Positions 54,497 to 64,000 of a stretch of DNA of 64,000 nt are shown here, one piece after another (the stretch's first letter is position 1; the number at the start of each line of letters is the position of its first letter). Source of the stretch: Adhaeribacter pallidiroseus (GTDB taxonomy: Bacteria > Bacteroidota > Bacteroidia > Cytophagales > Hymenobacteraceae). The position numbers and the translations under genes are program-made. The stretch lies in contig NZ_QASA01000003.1 in assembly GCF_003340495.1 (NCBI RefSeq), forward strand, positions 1 through 64,000, in the 5' to 3' direction. The notes under the pieces were generated by a model. It did not search any database. It was not told where the DNA came from and saw only the letters and a program-made list of their open reading frames with translations.

Positions 54497-55635
54497 TTAG
54501 GTAATAACGGGTACTTTCTTAATCGTTACTAAAGGCTGCTTAACTATTTTACTTTCGTAGCGGGGTGTAACTGTTGGCTGTTTATACTGTTTTAGCTCGT
54601 ATTTTCTCCGTAGAACAACAGTTACCACTTTAACCGTAACATTAATATCATTGTGGAAGTTATCATTATGCAACCCCAGGTAAAAGGTCCCCTGTGTGGG
54701 CGCTTCTTTCCGGCCATAGCCCGAGATACCATTACCGTGATCATAATAGCGAAAACCACCTTTATCAAAACTATTCATAAATATGGTAGCATTAGCCCGA
54801 TCTGCCATAAAGTAATATTCCACGTTGCTACCCGCGTTTCCGGTGGGCAGAAAGGCTACTTGGTTCAAGGCCAATCCAATCAAAGGATGGCCCGTGACAT
54901 TGGCTAAACTACCTAATGCTTGTACATAAGCCTTTTTGTTTGCTTCGAAGGCTAAGTGACCCTCTTGTCCTACCCCTAGCCAATAGGCCCAGGAGATAAG
55001 CTCGGTAGATTCTAAAGGAGCGGTCTTATTTTGCGGTAAATTAATTTGAATCACCGATTCGCTCGGCTTTCCGATGGTAGTTTCGGCGGCAACTTGTTCG
55101 ACTCTACTAAATAACTCTTGCGCGAGGGTATCTACTTTGACTAGTTCTTTTTTCGTGTAATAAGTAAAAGTAGTATCATAGCGCGTAAGTTCTTGCTTGG
55201 TAACGGTAGTAAAAGTAGTATCAGTTACTTCTTTCCAAGTTACTTGGGTATTAAAGTTAATTGTGCTGGAGCTGGCGGGTTTACGATTAATTTTAACAGT
55301 ACAAGCTCTTTGCGCAAGAGCGTTATTGGTAAACCGGAATAGATAAATTCCTCGTTTATTGATTTTGAGGCTTTTAGTAAAGGTAGATACCTGTAAGCCC
55401 GCATATTTGTTTGATTGGGATATTCTATAATCTCTACTTGCTTAAGTCCTTTCTTGCTTAAGTCAACAAAATCAAAAACTAATTCATCTCCGGCTTCAAA
55501 ACCATAGTAGTATTCTTTAGAACCCATTCCTGGGACTTTAACAGATAAATCCGCTACTTCTACGAGGGCACTTTGGGCTAATGTGGTGTTTTCAAAAAAG
55601 AATACCAGTAATAAAAGAGTAACCAGGTGTTTCAT
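54497..55635 (-). pseudogene. Secreted unknown protein, frameshifted copy
   Basis: Copy 2 counterpart of 19195-20334. One T is missing in the run near 55408, which separates the signal-peptide half from the rest. It is probably a homopolymer error. Confidence 0.8.
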
Positions 55636-55852
55636 GAAGGAAGAAATTGAAGAAGAACTTAATTTTAAACATATAAAAAACACTATATTTTAAATTAAGT
55701 TCCACCTTTAAATATTTTTCCTTACCGGACTCGCTCATAGACTTTAAGTTCTATTCTGATTCGTGCTTCCGCGAATTAATGGCTAATCGCTACGAGAGCT
55801 TTTCCTATACTATTTTGTCAGTAACGGTGCTGATAGTTAAACAATAAATAGT

Positions 55853-56053
55853 ATGAAAATAGAACACGTAAATTTAATGCGAGCTGGATTTAAAAACACG
55901 CACAATGGATCCTTGTGGTTGTATCAGAAAGGAGAGGTTGCCGTGGGGATCTTGCGGGAAGGAGAATTCGATGAAGAAATAATTATCCTTGTTAAGGGTA
56001 ACAAAAAAGAGGATGTTATATCCATGAACGAGTTAAATGCTTTATTCTTTTAA
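55853..56053 (+). CDS. Small protein of unknown function (66 aa, copy 2)
   Basis: Identical to 20553-20753. Confidence 0.55.
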   Translation: MKIEHVNLMRAGFKNTHNGSLWLYQKGEVAVGILREGEFDEEIIILVKGNKKEDVISMNELNALFF

Positions 56054-56095
56054 CTAAATTCTTTCATAAATCATGTTATTACTTTTTCGTCTATC

Positions 56096-56235
56096 AGAAC
56101 TCATCTCAAAAATCAAGAACACTTGTTGATTTCTAAGATGGTTTAATGAGAAAGTTATAAAGCTAAAAGACCTGGTATAACCAGGTCTTTTGCATTCTCA
56201 TTATATCGTCGTTTCACGAGACGATTTTGGTCAAC
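56096..56235 (+). repeat. Element B (copy 2)
   Basis: Same as 20796-20936 with one A fewer beside the central hairpin (56165-56191). It lies in the gene-free gap 56054-56476. Confidence 0.75.
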
Positions 56236-56476
56236 CTATATCTGGACAAGACAGACAAAGCATGGCTACTTACCATCAAGCTAGTTAATAAACTAACATT
56301 GTAATTTTAAAGGAGAATAATGACTTAATAGGACCATCGTTTATCGACTGCAATAAAAAGACCCTTCCTAGTAATGGTCCTTCCCTGCGCTAATCAACGG
56401 CTACACCAACTTGACTGTCCCTAACTCCGTAAATAGTCCTAAGCTATTACGCCATAGCTCCTGATTCCAATATCTT

Positions 56477-57394
56477 ATGGATATGCACTGCATTCGCCGC
56501 GGCACCGGTAAGCCGCTATTACTTATTCACGGAATTGGCGGTAGCTCGCGTTCTTGGCATCTGATCCTGGATGCCCTAGTTGAAGCGGGTCGGCAAGTTA
56601 TTGCCGTTGACTTACCGGGCCACGGGGCTACCCCGGCCTTGCGAGGGGAAGTATCTATCCGTACGCTGGCGGATGCCGTTACAGATTTTCTGCAAAAACA
56701 GGATTTAATGGGTATTGATGCGGTAGGTAGTTCCATGGGTGCCCGCTTGGTACTAGAGCTAGCTCGACGCGGGGGAATAGTAGGCGCCGTTGTTTCATTG
56801 GACCCCGGCGGATTTTGGCGGGGCTGGGAAGTACCTTTTTTTTATTATTCAGTGGCTACTTCCGTGCGCCTAGTGCGGTTATTGCAACCGATAATGCCAA
56901 CCCTCTTGGGAAACCCCATTGGCCGTACGGCCCTATTAGCTCAGTTTTCTGCTCGTCCCTGGCAATTACCGGCTACCTTAGTAGGCGACGAAATGCGCAC
57001 TTTTGCCAGCTCCCCTTCTTTTGATGAACTCTTAGACCAATTAGCTCACGGAGAGCGGCAACAAGGGGTTCCTCCGGGAACCATTAAGCAACCATTGGTC
57101 ATTGGCTGGGGCCGGCAGGACCGGGTTTGTCTTCCCCGGCAAGCAACGCGGGCTTTAGCTGCTTTTCCCGACGCTCACCTGCATTGGTTTAATGATTGCG
57201 GCCACTTTCCCCAGTGGGATGCCCCTACCCAAACAGTGCGCCTAGTGCTAGCAGTAATTAATGGTGAATTGCTATTGGGTGGTTTACCGGCCCAAAGCAC
57301 TCAACGAACTTCTCCCCGTAAAGTATTCTTTAAGCTGGCAATTGGCCTGGTGTTAATCGCCAGCGTTATCGGGCTTTTCCGGCGAAAAACATAA
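56477..57394 (+). CDS. Membrane-anchored alpha/beta hydrolase (305 aa, copy 2)
   Basis: Identical to 21178-22095. The following gap 57395-57956 has no convincing gene. Confidence 0.85.
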   Translation: MDMHCIRRGTGKPLLLIHGIGGSSRSWHLILDALVEAGRQVIAVDLPGHGATPALRGEVSIRTLADAVTDFLQKQDLMGIDAVGSSMGARLVLELARRGGIVGAVVSLDPGGFWRGWEVPFFYYSVATSVRLVRLLQPIMPTLLGNPIGRTALLAQFSARPWQLPATLVGDEMRTFASSPSFDELLDQLAHGERQQGVPPGTIKQPLVIGWGRQDRVCLPRQATRALAAFPDAHLHWFNDCGHFPQWDAPTQTVRLVLAVINGELLLGGLPAQSTQRTSPRKVFFKLAIGLVLIASVIGLFRRKT

Positions 57395-57956
57395 GGATTT
57401 TTTTGTACAAGAACAAACGAGCAGTCCGTAGCTTTTCCGGCTTTAAATATCTTCCTTTAAGAATATACTTAGCCGAATACGAGGTAAGGACGCCGATTAT
57501 CTACTTTTATTTTATACCGATTATAACTGCTGAAAATAGAAGGAGATTACTATACTTCTTAATTTTACATAATCAAGTTTCGCGGACTGCTTTACAAAAA
57601 GGTATACCCACTATTATATTCAATAAAGGTCGTTTTCTGTCTTTCGTTATATGTAAGGGAAAGGAAAACAAAGTAAAGGTCTGGCACTAGCAGTAGTTAA
57701 AACACCCGGAATAGCCCGGAGCTCCCGCTGGCCGCTGGAATTAGAAAAGCATTCACTAAATTGGCCAAAGAAGGAGCAAGAGAGCCGCCACTACTCCAGT
57801 AAAAAATTGGTTCGCAGAATAGGCCTTCGGCAACTCTCCATCCATAATGCAAGTAACCGGAATTACTTTAGCTATCTGCTAGTATTCATATTGGTATTCT
57901 AATAAAACAAAATGCGGAAACTGCCTTTTCAATAAATAGTTTAAGCTGACCGACCA

Positions 57957-58421
57957 GTGAAAAAAAGCCTGATAATCTTAGTCATCTTAGTAGTGTTGAA
58001 TTCTTGTAACAACCAAATCCAACTAACAATGGACACTAAAAACATGGATGTAGTAAAGCAGTACTTTGAACATTTTAACAACCACGATTGGGAGAAGATG
58101 GCGGAAATGTATTCAGAAACAACTGCGTTTAAAGACCCTTCCCTTGGACAAGGAATTGTAAAACAGACGCGTGAACAGATTGCTCAAAAGTATAGTGAAT
58201 TAAATGAAGCTTTTCCTGATTTGAAAGATGATGTTATCCAGGTATACCCATCAGGCGAAAACCATATTATTGTGGAATTTGTATCGAGCGGAACCGCGCC
58301 AGATGATTCTAAATTGGAACTTCCAATATGCACAATTTTTACAATTGAAAATGGAAAAATCGTTAAAGACTTTACCTATTACGATAATTTGAAGAATAAA
58401 AAGCCGGCACATGATATCTAG
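57957..58421 (+). CDS. SnoaL-like lipoprotein with alternative C-terminus (154 aa)
   Basis: Same as 22658-23101 except for one T fewer near 58390, which changes the end from YYDNFEE-stop to YYDNLKNKKPAHDI-stop. Most differences in this half of copy 2 are losses, so the shorter copy 1 end is more likely correct. Confidence 0.75.
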   Translation: MKKSLIILVILVVLNSCNNQIQLTMDTKNMDVVKQYFEHFNNHDWEKMAEMYSETTAFKDPSLGQGIVKQTREQIAQKYSELNEAFPDLKDDVIQVYPSGENHIIVEFVSSGTAPDDSKLELPICTIFTIENGKIVKDFTYYDNLKNKKPAHDI

Positions 58422-58473
58422 GTAGGCCTATACGTAAGAATATGTAAAATGGCTTTATCCAATCTCAAGAAAA

Positions 58474-58526
58474 CGGTCGTTTTACGAGACGATTTGCTAT
58501 GAGACTTGTCCTAAGAAACGTTGACC
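58474..58526 (+). repeat. Site C (copy 2)
   Basis: Identical to 23176-23228. Confidence 0.6.
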
Positions 58527-58659
58527 CTTACTCCGCACCCTAAGAAAAAGATTGTTCCGTTAGTTTACATCCGTAGGGGTCGTGCTTGCTCACAGAAAAA
58601 GCTATTCCGACTACTCGCTTGCTGGTCAATCTGCTAAGCACTGGCCAGGTTAATCATAC

Positions 58660-59386
58660 CTAAAATACAAAACCTACTCTCAGTCCAGGATTAGCATAGG
58701 CGCCTAAAGCAAATTGTCGGAAACCATTTACTTTATCTGCATAAGTAGTAATGCCATTTTCCTTAATTTCAATTTTTTTAGAAATTTTATATTGAATTCC
58801 ATAGCCTAATTCCATGCCTACATAAAATCTTTTAACAAAATAATAATCTGCGCCCACAATTGCATTTAAGCCAATTTGCGAATACCCAGGTCTTCCATTA
58901 GGATTTTGATTATCATCTATATAGCCATTTTTAACAGAAATTTCTCTATCAGGCCCTGTATATTCAGATTTTACAAATGTGGAGGTGAAGCCAATTTCTG
59001 CACCTATATAGGGCGATAACTTTTTTGTTCCACTAAAATGTTTTTCGATTCCGGTAGTTGCACTCAATAGCCAAATACTTGTTTGGCTACTTGTAAGGTC
59101 AGTTAATAATGGTTCGTTATTTTCTGAATCATGAACAAGGTTAATCCAAATCTTAAAGCAGTATTATCTGATTTAAAATATCTTGCTTTTACTAAGCCTA
59201 TATAAGGTCCTAAACTAACTCCGGGGTTATTGAAGGTAAAACCTTCTTTCAACAAATTTAAAGTAAGTTCAGTGGTAATATCTCCTTTGAGAGGTTTCAG
59301 CGTGTCATCCTGGTTTTGCTCTGTTTGGGCTTGAGAAAAATAAAATGAGAAAAATAAAGGGCTACTAATGAAAGCTTTTTTTTCAT
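58660..59386 (-). pseudogene. Outer-membrane beta-barrel protein, frameshifted copy
   Basis: Copy 2 counterpart of 23362-24090. One A is missing near 59143 and one near 59357. The C-terminal 135 residues remain in frame. Confidence 0.8.
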
Positions 59387-59846
59387 GAAAGTTTGTTTTG
59401 TATTGTTGGATGTAGAAATTATATCAGTCCAAAATAACGATAGTTTGTTAAAGAAGGCGTACAATGTTGTGAATTGAAGAAATAAAAAACCTATTAATGA
59501 TGAACCGGTATCTTCAATCAGCCAACACGCTGTGATAGCATCCTGTACTGTCTGCTTGCGTGCTACTTAGGCTGCCTAGCGCCAGTTTGTTACTCTGGCT
59601 AGCAGTGATTAACTTTTCTCCTCTCTTGTAAATTAGGCTTTATGGTTAATCGCTTAATTGAAAAATAACTAATGTAACAAAACCCAGAAAACCAACCCTA
59701 TTTAACATAACAGTCGTTATCAGAAAAAATGCTTTTCCAGCCGTCGGAGTGGGTTTATTATTGGCGCATTTTCTGGCACTTTTAAAGAAAGATTTAAATT
59801 ACTCTTAAAAGTATAGCCGGTTCAATATAAAATTTTTATCTTTTGA

Positions 59847-60203
59847 TTAATCGAGCTTCTTGACGGGCATGTGATAAAGCGTAGTGGAATCCGGTATAAC
59901 AGCCAGAATTTGAAATTTAATGGTAGAGTCCGGTTGCATAATGGGCATTTTCGTGGCTATACTCTTTTGCAACGGTACCTCTCCCTTTGCTTTCTGATCC
60001 CCTGATAGGTGCTGGCTGGTCACCCCCTTCTGTTGAAGACCTTTTAAGAACGCCGCCGGATCTTGGGCCAGGTAGTTATCGTGGAGTTCTGGTGTTTTCA
60101 GCTGGATGGATGGGAACCGCTCTATTTTCGGGGCAACAACCTGAGCCTTTGCCCCTACTAGGTTTAAGATTAGAAGCAATGCGAGTATGGTATATGGTTT
60201 CAT
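59847..60203 (-). CDS. Small secreted protein of unknown function (118 aa, copy 2)
   Basis: Identical to 24552-24908. Confidence 0.65.
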   Translation of the reverse strand: MKPYTILALLLILNLVGAKAQVVAPKIERFPSIQLKTPELHDNYLAQDPAAFLKGLQQKGVTSQHLSGDQKAKGEVPLQKSIATKMPIMQPDSTIKFQILAVIPDSTTLYHMPVKKLD

Positions 60204-60246
60204 GTTTAAGGTAGTTAGCCCAGAATCAATCTACTAATGTAAACTA

Positions 60247-60492
60247 TTATCTAATTACATCCGGTAATTTTATTTTAGCCAGGTAAGGTGCCAGCAGTTC
60301 CAGGCTCTGAAAGCCGCGTACGTAATCCACCTCATTGCCCTGTACCTGGTAGTATACCTCAATAAAGATTCGCTTAGGTGATACAGGGCTATTCGATGCC
60401 TAAATGAAATCGATACGATAAGTAGGCGCCATGCTGCCAGGTCCAAGCCAGTCGTTCTTCTTGAGAGCCGCGATTAAGTCATACAAGGTCAT
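60247..60492 (-). pseudogene. Unknown 82-aa protein, frameshifted copy
   Basis: Copy 2 counterpart of 24952-25200, with small losses near 60368, 60398 and 60476. Confidence 0.75.
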
Positions 60493-60572
60493 CTAAAATC
60501 AGTTAACCCGGAAATAAAGAATACGATTGTCCATTAGAAAAGATGGCCCTGCTACTGCTAACGACTGCTATC

Positions 60573-60711
60573 TTACCATTTACGTCTATTTCGTTTATGC
60601 TTTTGATAAGAAGAGGCCACCGCTGCTGAATCCAGATTCTCAGAATATACCCCACAGCTAGTATACACCCACCAGCAACGACCATTCCCACCCAGTTATC
60701 GAATCACTCAT
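60573..60711 (-). pseudogene. Small membrane protein, frameshifted copy
   Basis: Copy 2 counterpart of the 46-aa gene at 25283-25423, with single-base losses near 60615 and 60666. Confidence 0.6.
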
Positions 60712-60722
60712 CAACTTGGTAG

Positions 60723-61003
60723 CTAGTCGGAATCCGGGATAAATAACATTCCACCAGGATACGCGAATTAAGACGGGTCATAAACTCGGACCTTCCGCCA
60801 CATTCGGCAAAGTGATTTTAATTGTCGTAAATTCCTGCCGGATCAAATCGTCCGGGAAAACATTATCCTTGAGCTGCTCTACTTGTTTCTTTTTCAGATA
60901 AGGAAAAGAAAACAGCACGCTCTGCTGATCAATCTGCCGAATAAAGCGGCCTAAGGGCATGAGCCGCAAGGGTATTTTCAGCCATAATTCTTCTGCGATA
61001 TCC
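60723..61003 (-). pseudogene. Unknown 94-aa protein, broken copy
   Basis: Copy 2 counterpart of 25435-25719. The start codon is destroyed by a 1-base loss near 61003 and the frame shifts near 60790 and 60742. Confidence 0.75.
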
Positions 61004-61521
61004 TTCTTGCTCCTTATACGGCAAAAACCTGAAAATTGCCTAGGGGAGAATAAGAATTATTTAACAGCTAGCTAAATAACTCTTGCTACGTTGCAGGCTG
61101 CTGCTACCCGCAGCACTTACCTCCTCTCCCACTCTATTTTCAGCTTAGTTAAGGCATGTCTGATAAGTACACATTATGTAAAGTAGGGCTTGTTTTCCAA
61201 GAATTAATAAGAAAGGAGTGCTAGCATTTAAAGAAAGAGTATTAAGCAATCATTCTGAGGAGAAAACAATGGCATTAGCAACAAAAAACATGGATTCAGC
61301 AACAAAATATAGCGGGTGTTGCAACAAAAGAAATGCGGATTCCTTTGTTCCTCGGGAAGAGCGTGCTCCTCTCCCACCTAGCCAAGACTTATAAGTACCT
61401 ATATATTAAATTGGATAACAAACTAAATGTGGCCAGAACCCGCAAGTTTGCGCTAAATTAGTTATTTACTAGCCAGAAACAGATTCATCCTTCTACCCTC
61501 CTAAAACCATTCAGAAAAGGT

Positions 61522-62320
61522 ATGAGCAGGCTAGTACCTTTCCTGAAAGGACAATACTCCGGAAAAATAAATGATATTCATTACCTAGAAGGCTGACGGT
61601 AGGAACGACGATCTACTCGCCCGAAACCGCACCAGCTCCCTGCATTACCACCAAACCCTCACCTGAGTTTGCTGCTGGGAGGAGGACATTTGGAAAAAAG
61701 AACCAAAACCGAATTTGCCCGACTACCAGGAGATATCCTGTTTTGCCACGGCGGAGAACCGCATCAATTTATCACCCAAGAATTTCCTTCTAAAAACATC
61801 AATCTCGAAATAGATTATTCCTTTTACGGCACTACGACATCTCCGAAAGTAGCATTGATCAAGCCGTTTCCAAAACGTAAACGCGAGTTCTTAATCTTAA
61901 AAGCATATCGGGAAGTGCGGACCAAAGACTCCGATACGGAAACTTCCATCCAAATGCTGCTGCTTAGTTTAATGCAAGAATCCGTTAAGATAACAACGGG
62001 TATTCCCACCTAAATGGACCGTCTTGCTTATGGAAATACTACAGGATAAATGGAACGAACCAGTGACCTTGCCGGAACTTGCTTCCCTCACCCAGGTGCA
62101 TCCCGTTACCATCTCGAAACATTTTACCAGGTATTTTGCCTGTACCTTGGGAGAGTACAGGCGGAAATTAAAAGTAAACAAAAGCCTTGCTTTATTGCGA
62201 AATCCGCATCTTTCGTTAACGGACGTGGCTTTAGAATGTGGCTTTGCCGACCAAAGTCATTTTATCCGCATTTTTAAAGAAATGACGGGTTGGCTGCCGA
62301 AGCATTTCAAAAAATTATAG
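61522..62320 (+). pseudogene. AraC-family regulator, frameshifted copy
   Basis: Copy 2 counterpart of 26245-27048, five bases shorter overall, with several breaks between 61593 and 62008. The DNA-binding domain reads intact from 62024. Confidence 0.85.
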
Positions 62321-62406
62321 TTTTAAGCACGAGGCTAATCTCATTCTATTTTTAGTGCTTATTCATGGCCATCTTTCCCCCATTTCCAACAGCCATTAAT
62401 GAACCC

Positions 62407-63788
62407 ATGAAATCGTTACTCCTTCCGGTAGTCTCCTGCCTTTTGGCGCTTTTTCTTTTTACCTTTTCGTGTCAAGGTCCCGCTAATTTAACTACTAGAG
62501 AAAGACCCGTAGATAAGAATAAGCCACTGGAAAGATACGTCGATTCCCTGGCGCAGGCCCTGGTAGACAACTCCCAAATAGCCGGCATAGCCATTGGCGT
62601 GATGCGCCACGATTCGGTTCTGCTGCTAAAATCGTACGGCTACGCGGACCTGGAATTTGCGGTACCTATGCCGGTGAATGCTTCTTTCGAAATTGGGTCC
62701 ATAACCAAGCAGTTTACCGCCGTGGCCATTATGCAACTGGTAGAAAAAGGTCTCTTGAGCCTGGATGATGATATTAGCAAATACTTGCAGATTAGCTTTC
62801 CCAAAGAAGCAATTACGGTTCGGCAGTTACTGCATCATACTTCCGGTATAAAAGAGGTGCGCTTAGGCGATATCCTTTATAGCCATTACTCGCGTGACAC
62901 CGTCCTGAGCTTAATTGAAAAAGCTCGCTTCGATTTTAAACCCGGTACCGAGATGATGTACAATAATAAGGGCTATTTCTTACTCGGCTTAATAATTGAA
63001 AAACTGACCGGACAAACCTACGAAGAATATCTTACTAAAAACCTTTTTCTAAAAGCTGGCATGCAAAATAGCTACTTATCGGATCAAGAAAAGGTTATTA
63101 AATTACGGACGCACGGTATAACAATGTGAGTAAAGATGGGAAACTAACCCGGGCCGAGCAGCCTTACTTTCGGTGGACTTTTTCAGCCGGCGCTTTATCT
63201 TCCACGGTGGAAGATCTGCTCCAATGGAATCAAGCCCTACACAGCAGTGCTAAGATTTTAAAACCGGAGACTTATCAGGAACTGATTCGGGTGGGCCGCT
63301 TAACGGATGGCACCGTATTGCGCTATGCCAAAGGATTACAAGTATTCCGGTACAAGGGTTACTCGGTAATTGGCCACGGCGGCTCAGGCAGTGGCATCTT
63401 GTGTGATTCCCGCTATTTTCCGGAACAAAAGCTAACTATTATTGTCCTACAAAATACCTACCGCCGGGCCAGTGAATCCGATATATCCTTACCGATTGCT
63501 GACCGGTTGCTTCCGGCTAAAAAAAAGGTAACCGACCAGTTTCAGGGTGATCTCTCCCTATATCAAGGAACCTATAAGGGCCTTTTCGATTTGAACGTCC
63601 AGGTGGTTGATTCGAAGTTAGTTATAAAAAGAAGCTGGCAGACTAATGGCGACACTCTAACCTATGTTGGCCAGCAGCAATGGGCTTTAGGGAATGATCG
63701 GTATTCTTTTAAAATAGAAAACGGGCAGGTAAAAGAGATTCATTGGGATCCTATTTCAGCCTATATTAAATTAAAAAAAGTCAAGTAA
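62407..63788 (+). pseudogene. Beta-lactamase-family serine hydrolase, frameshifted copy
   Basis: Copy 2 counterpart of 27135-28517. One G is missing near 63116, giving a stop at 63129. The remainder is open from 63126. Confidence 0.85.
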
Positions 63789-63878
63789 ATAGAACTGTTA
63801 CCCTTTCTTTAGCTCAACCATTTGTTAGACTCAATGCCCTGGAATGAAGTCTCATAACCAGTGTTATGATAAATAGAA

Positions 63879-64000
63879 TTACCTTCGGATAGCTTCTAGC
63901 TCTTGATACAGGCGTAAAGCTAAATGATCTAGCTGCTGCTGGAATACGCCGATCTCTAATGCGGTAAACAACCCTAACTGTTCATTATAAAAAGTATATA
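63879..64000 (-). CDS. Unknown helical protein, cut by window end
   Basis: Last 40 codons of the 102-aa protein seen whole at 28608-28916. Confidence 0.55.
   Translation of the reverse strand, partial: YTFYNEQLGLFTALEIGVFQQQLDHLALRLYQELEAIRR

Larger units (their letters stand above)
35267..64000. repeat. Copy 2 of the tandemly repeated plasmid unit (partial)
   Basis: Second pass over the same circle, starting at the base that equals position 1 and stopping at the base that equals 28729. Frames are mostly intact from 35 to 50 kb and increasingly broken after that, especially at 59-64 kb. Genes late in this copy should be read from copy 1. Confidence 0.97.

Noticed and set aside
60503-60691. 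62-codon frame in copy 2 at the small membrane protein locus
   Set aside because: It arises from single-base losses that join two frames. Copy 1 gives the cleaner 46-aa gene at 25283-25423.

Overview
The window is one circular plasmid of about 35.3 kb read about 1.8 times. Bases 1-28729 and 35267-64000 are the same sequence. The only differences I found by eye are about forty small indels, mostly in homopolymers. The segment 28730-35266 occurs once. Position 1 falls inside a reductase gene whose 5' end is at 35193, directly after the partition genes, so the two copies join as a circle would. Frames are broken in copy 1 from 1 to about 13.1 kb and in copy 2 mainly from about 50 kb to the end. 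That pattern fits a noisy long-read contig that ran past its own start better than two diverged copies. Where one copy is broken, the intact frame in the other copy should be taken as the real gene.

The host is probably a member of the Bacteroidota, most likely a Cytophagales/Hymenobacter-like bacterium. Promoters match TTG-N20-TAnnTTTG, the protein families are typical of that phylum, and many products are lipoproteins or secreted proteins with no strong Shine-Dalgarno sites. This placement is inference from family resemblance.

Backbone (28.7-35.2 kb, single copy): two small Xre regulators, a large unknown protein, a 1.1 kb non-coding block with three degenerate repeat units, a GIY-YIG-like protein, eight iterons, a Rep_3 initiator whose frame breaks at an A AAA AAG slippery site, ParA, and a ribbon-helix-helix partner. 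A 16-bp motif recurs before, between and after the two partition genes. No relaxase or conjugation gene is visible.

Cargo, signalling block (copy 2, 35.2-41.1 kb; copy 1, 1-5.8 kb): a PRISE-type enone reductase, a PAS histidine kinase, and a receiver-only regulator behind a four-PAS histidine kinase.

Cargo, stability/defence block (6.0-20.9 kb; 41.3-56.2 kb): flanked by a ~140-bp structured inverted repeat. It holds a possible HEPN protein, HigBA, a GIY-YIG-like protein, a possible ADP-ribosyltransferase, an M48-like metallopeptidase, a serine recombinase with a dyad site, an AbiE-type pair with three palindromic operators, a PqaA-like hydrolase and several unknowns.

Cargo, metabolic/envelope block (21-28.9 kb; 56.4-64 kb): an alpha/beta hydrolase, a SnoaL-like lipoprotein, a beta-barrel protein, a run of small unknown genes, an AraC regulator and a beta-lactamase-family serine hydrolase.

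The most unusual signal is a set of short dyads sharing a central GT. One lies directly upstream of the serine recombinase. At another, homology to the 140-bp repeat begins at that GT. This suggests recombination-driven assembly of the plasmid's modules.
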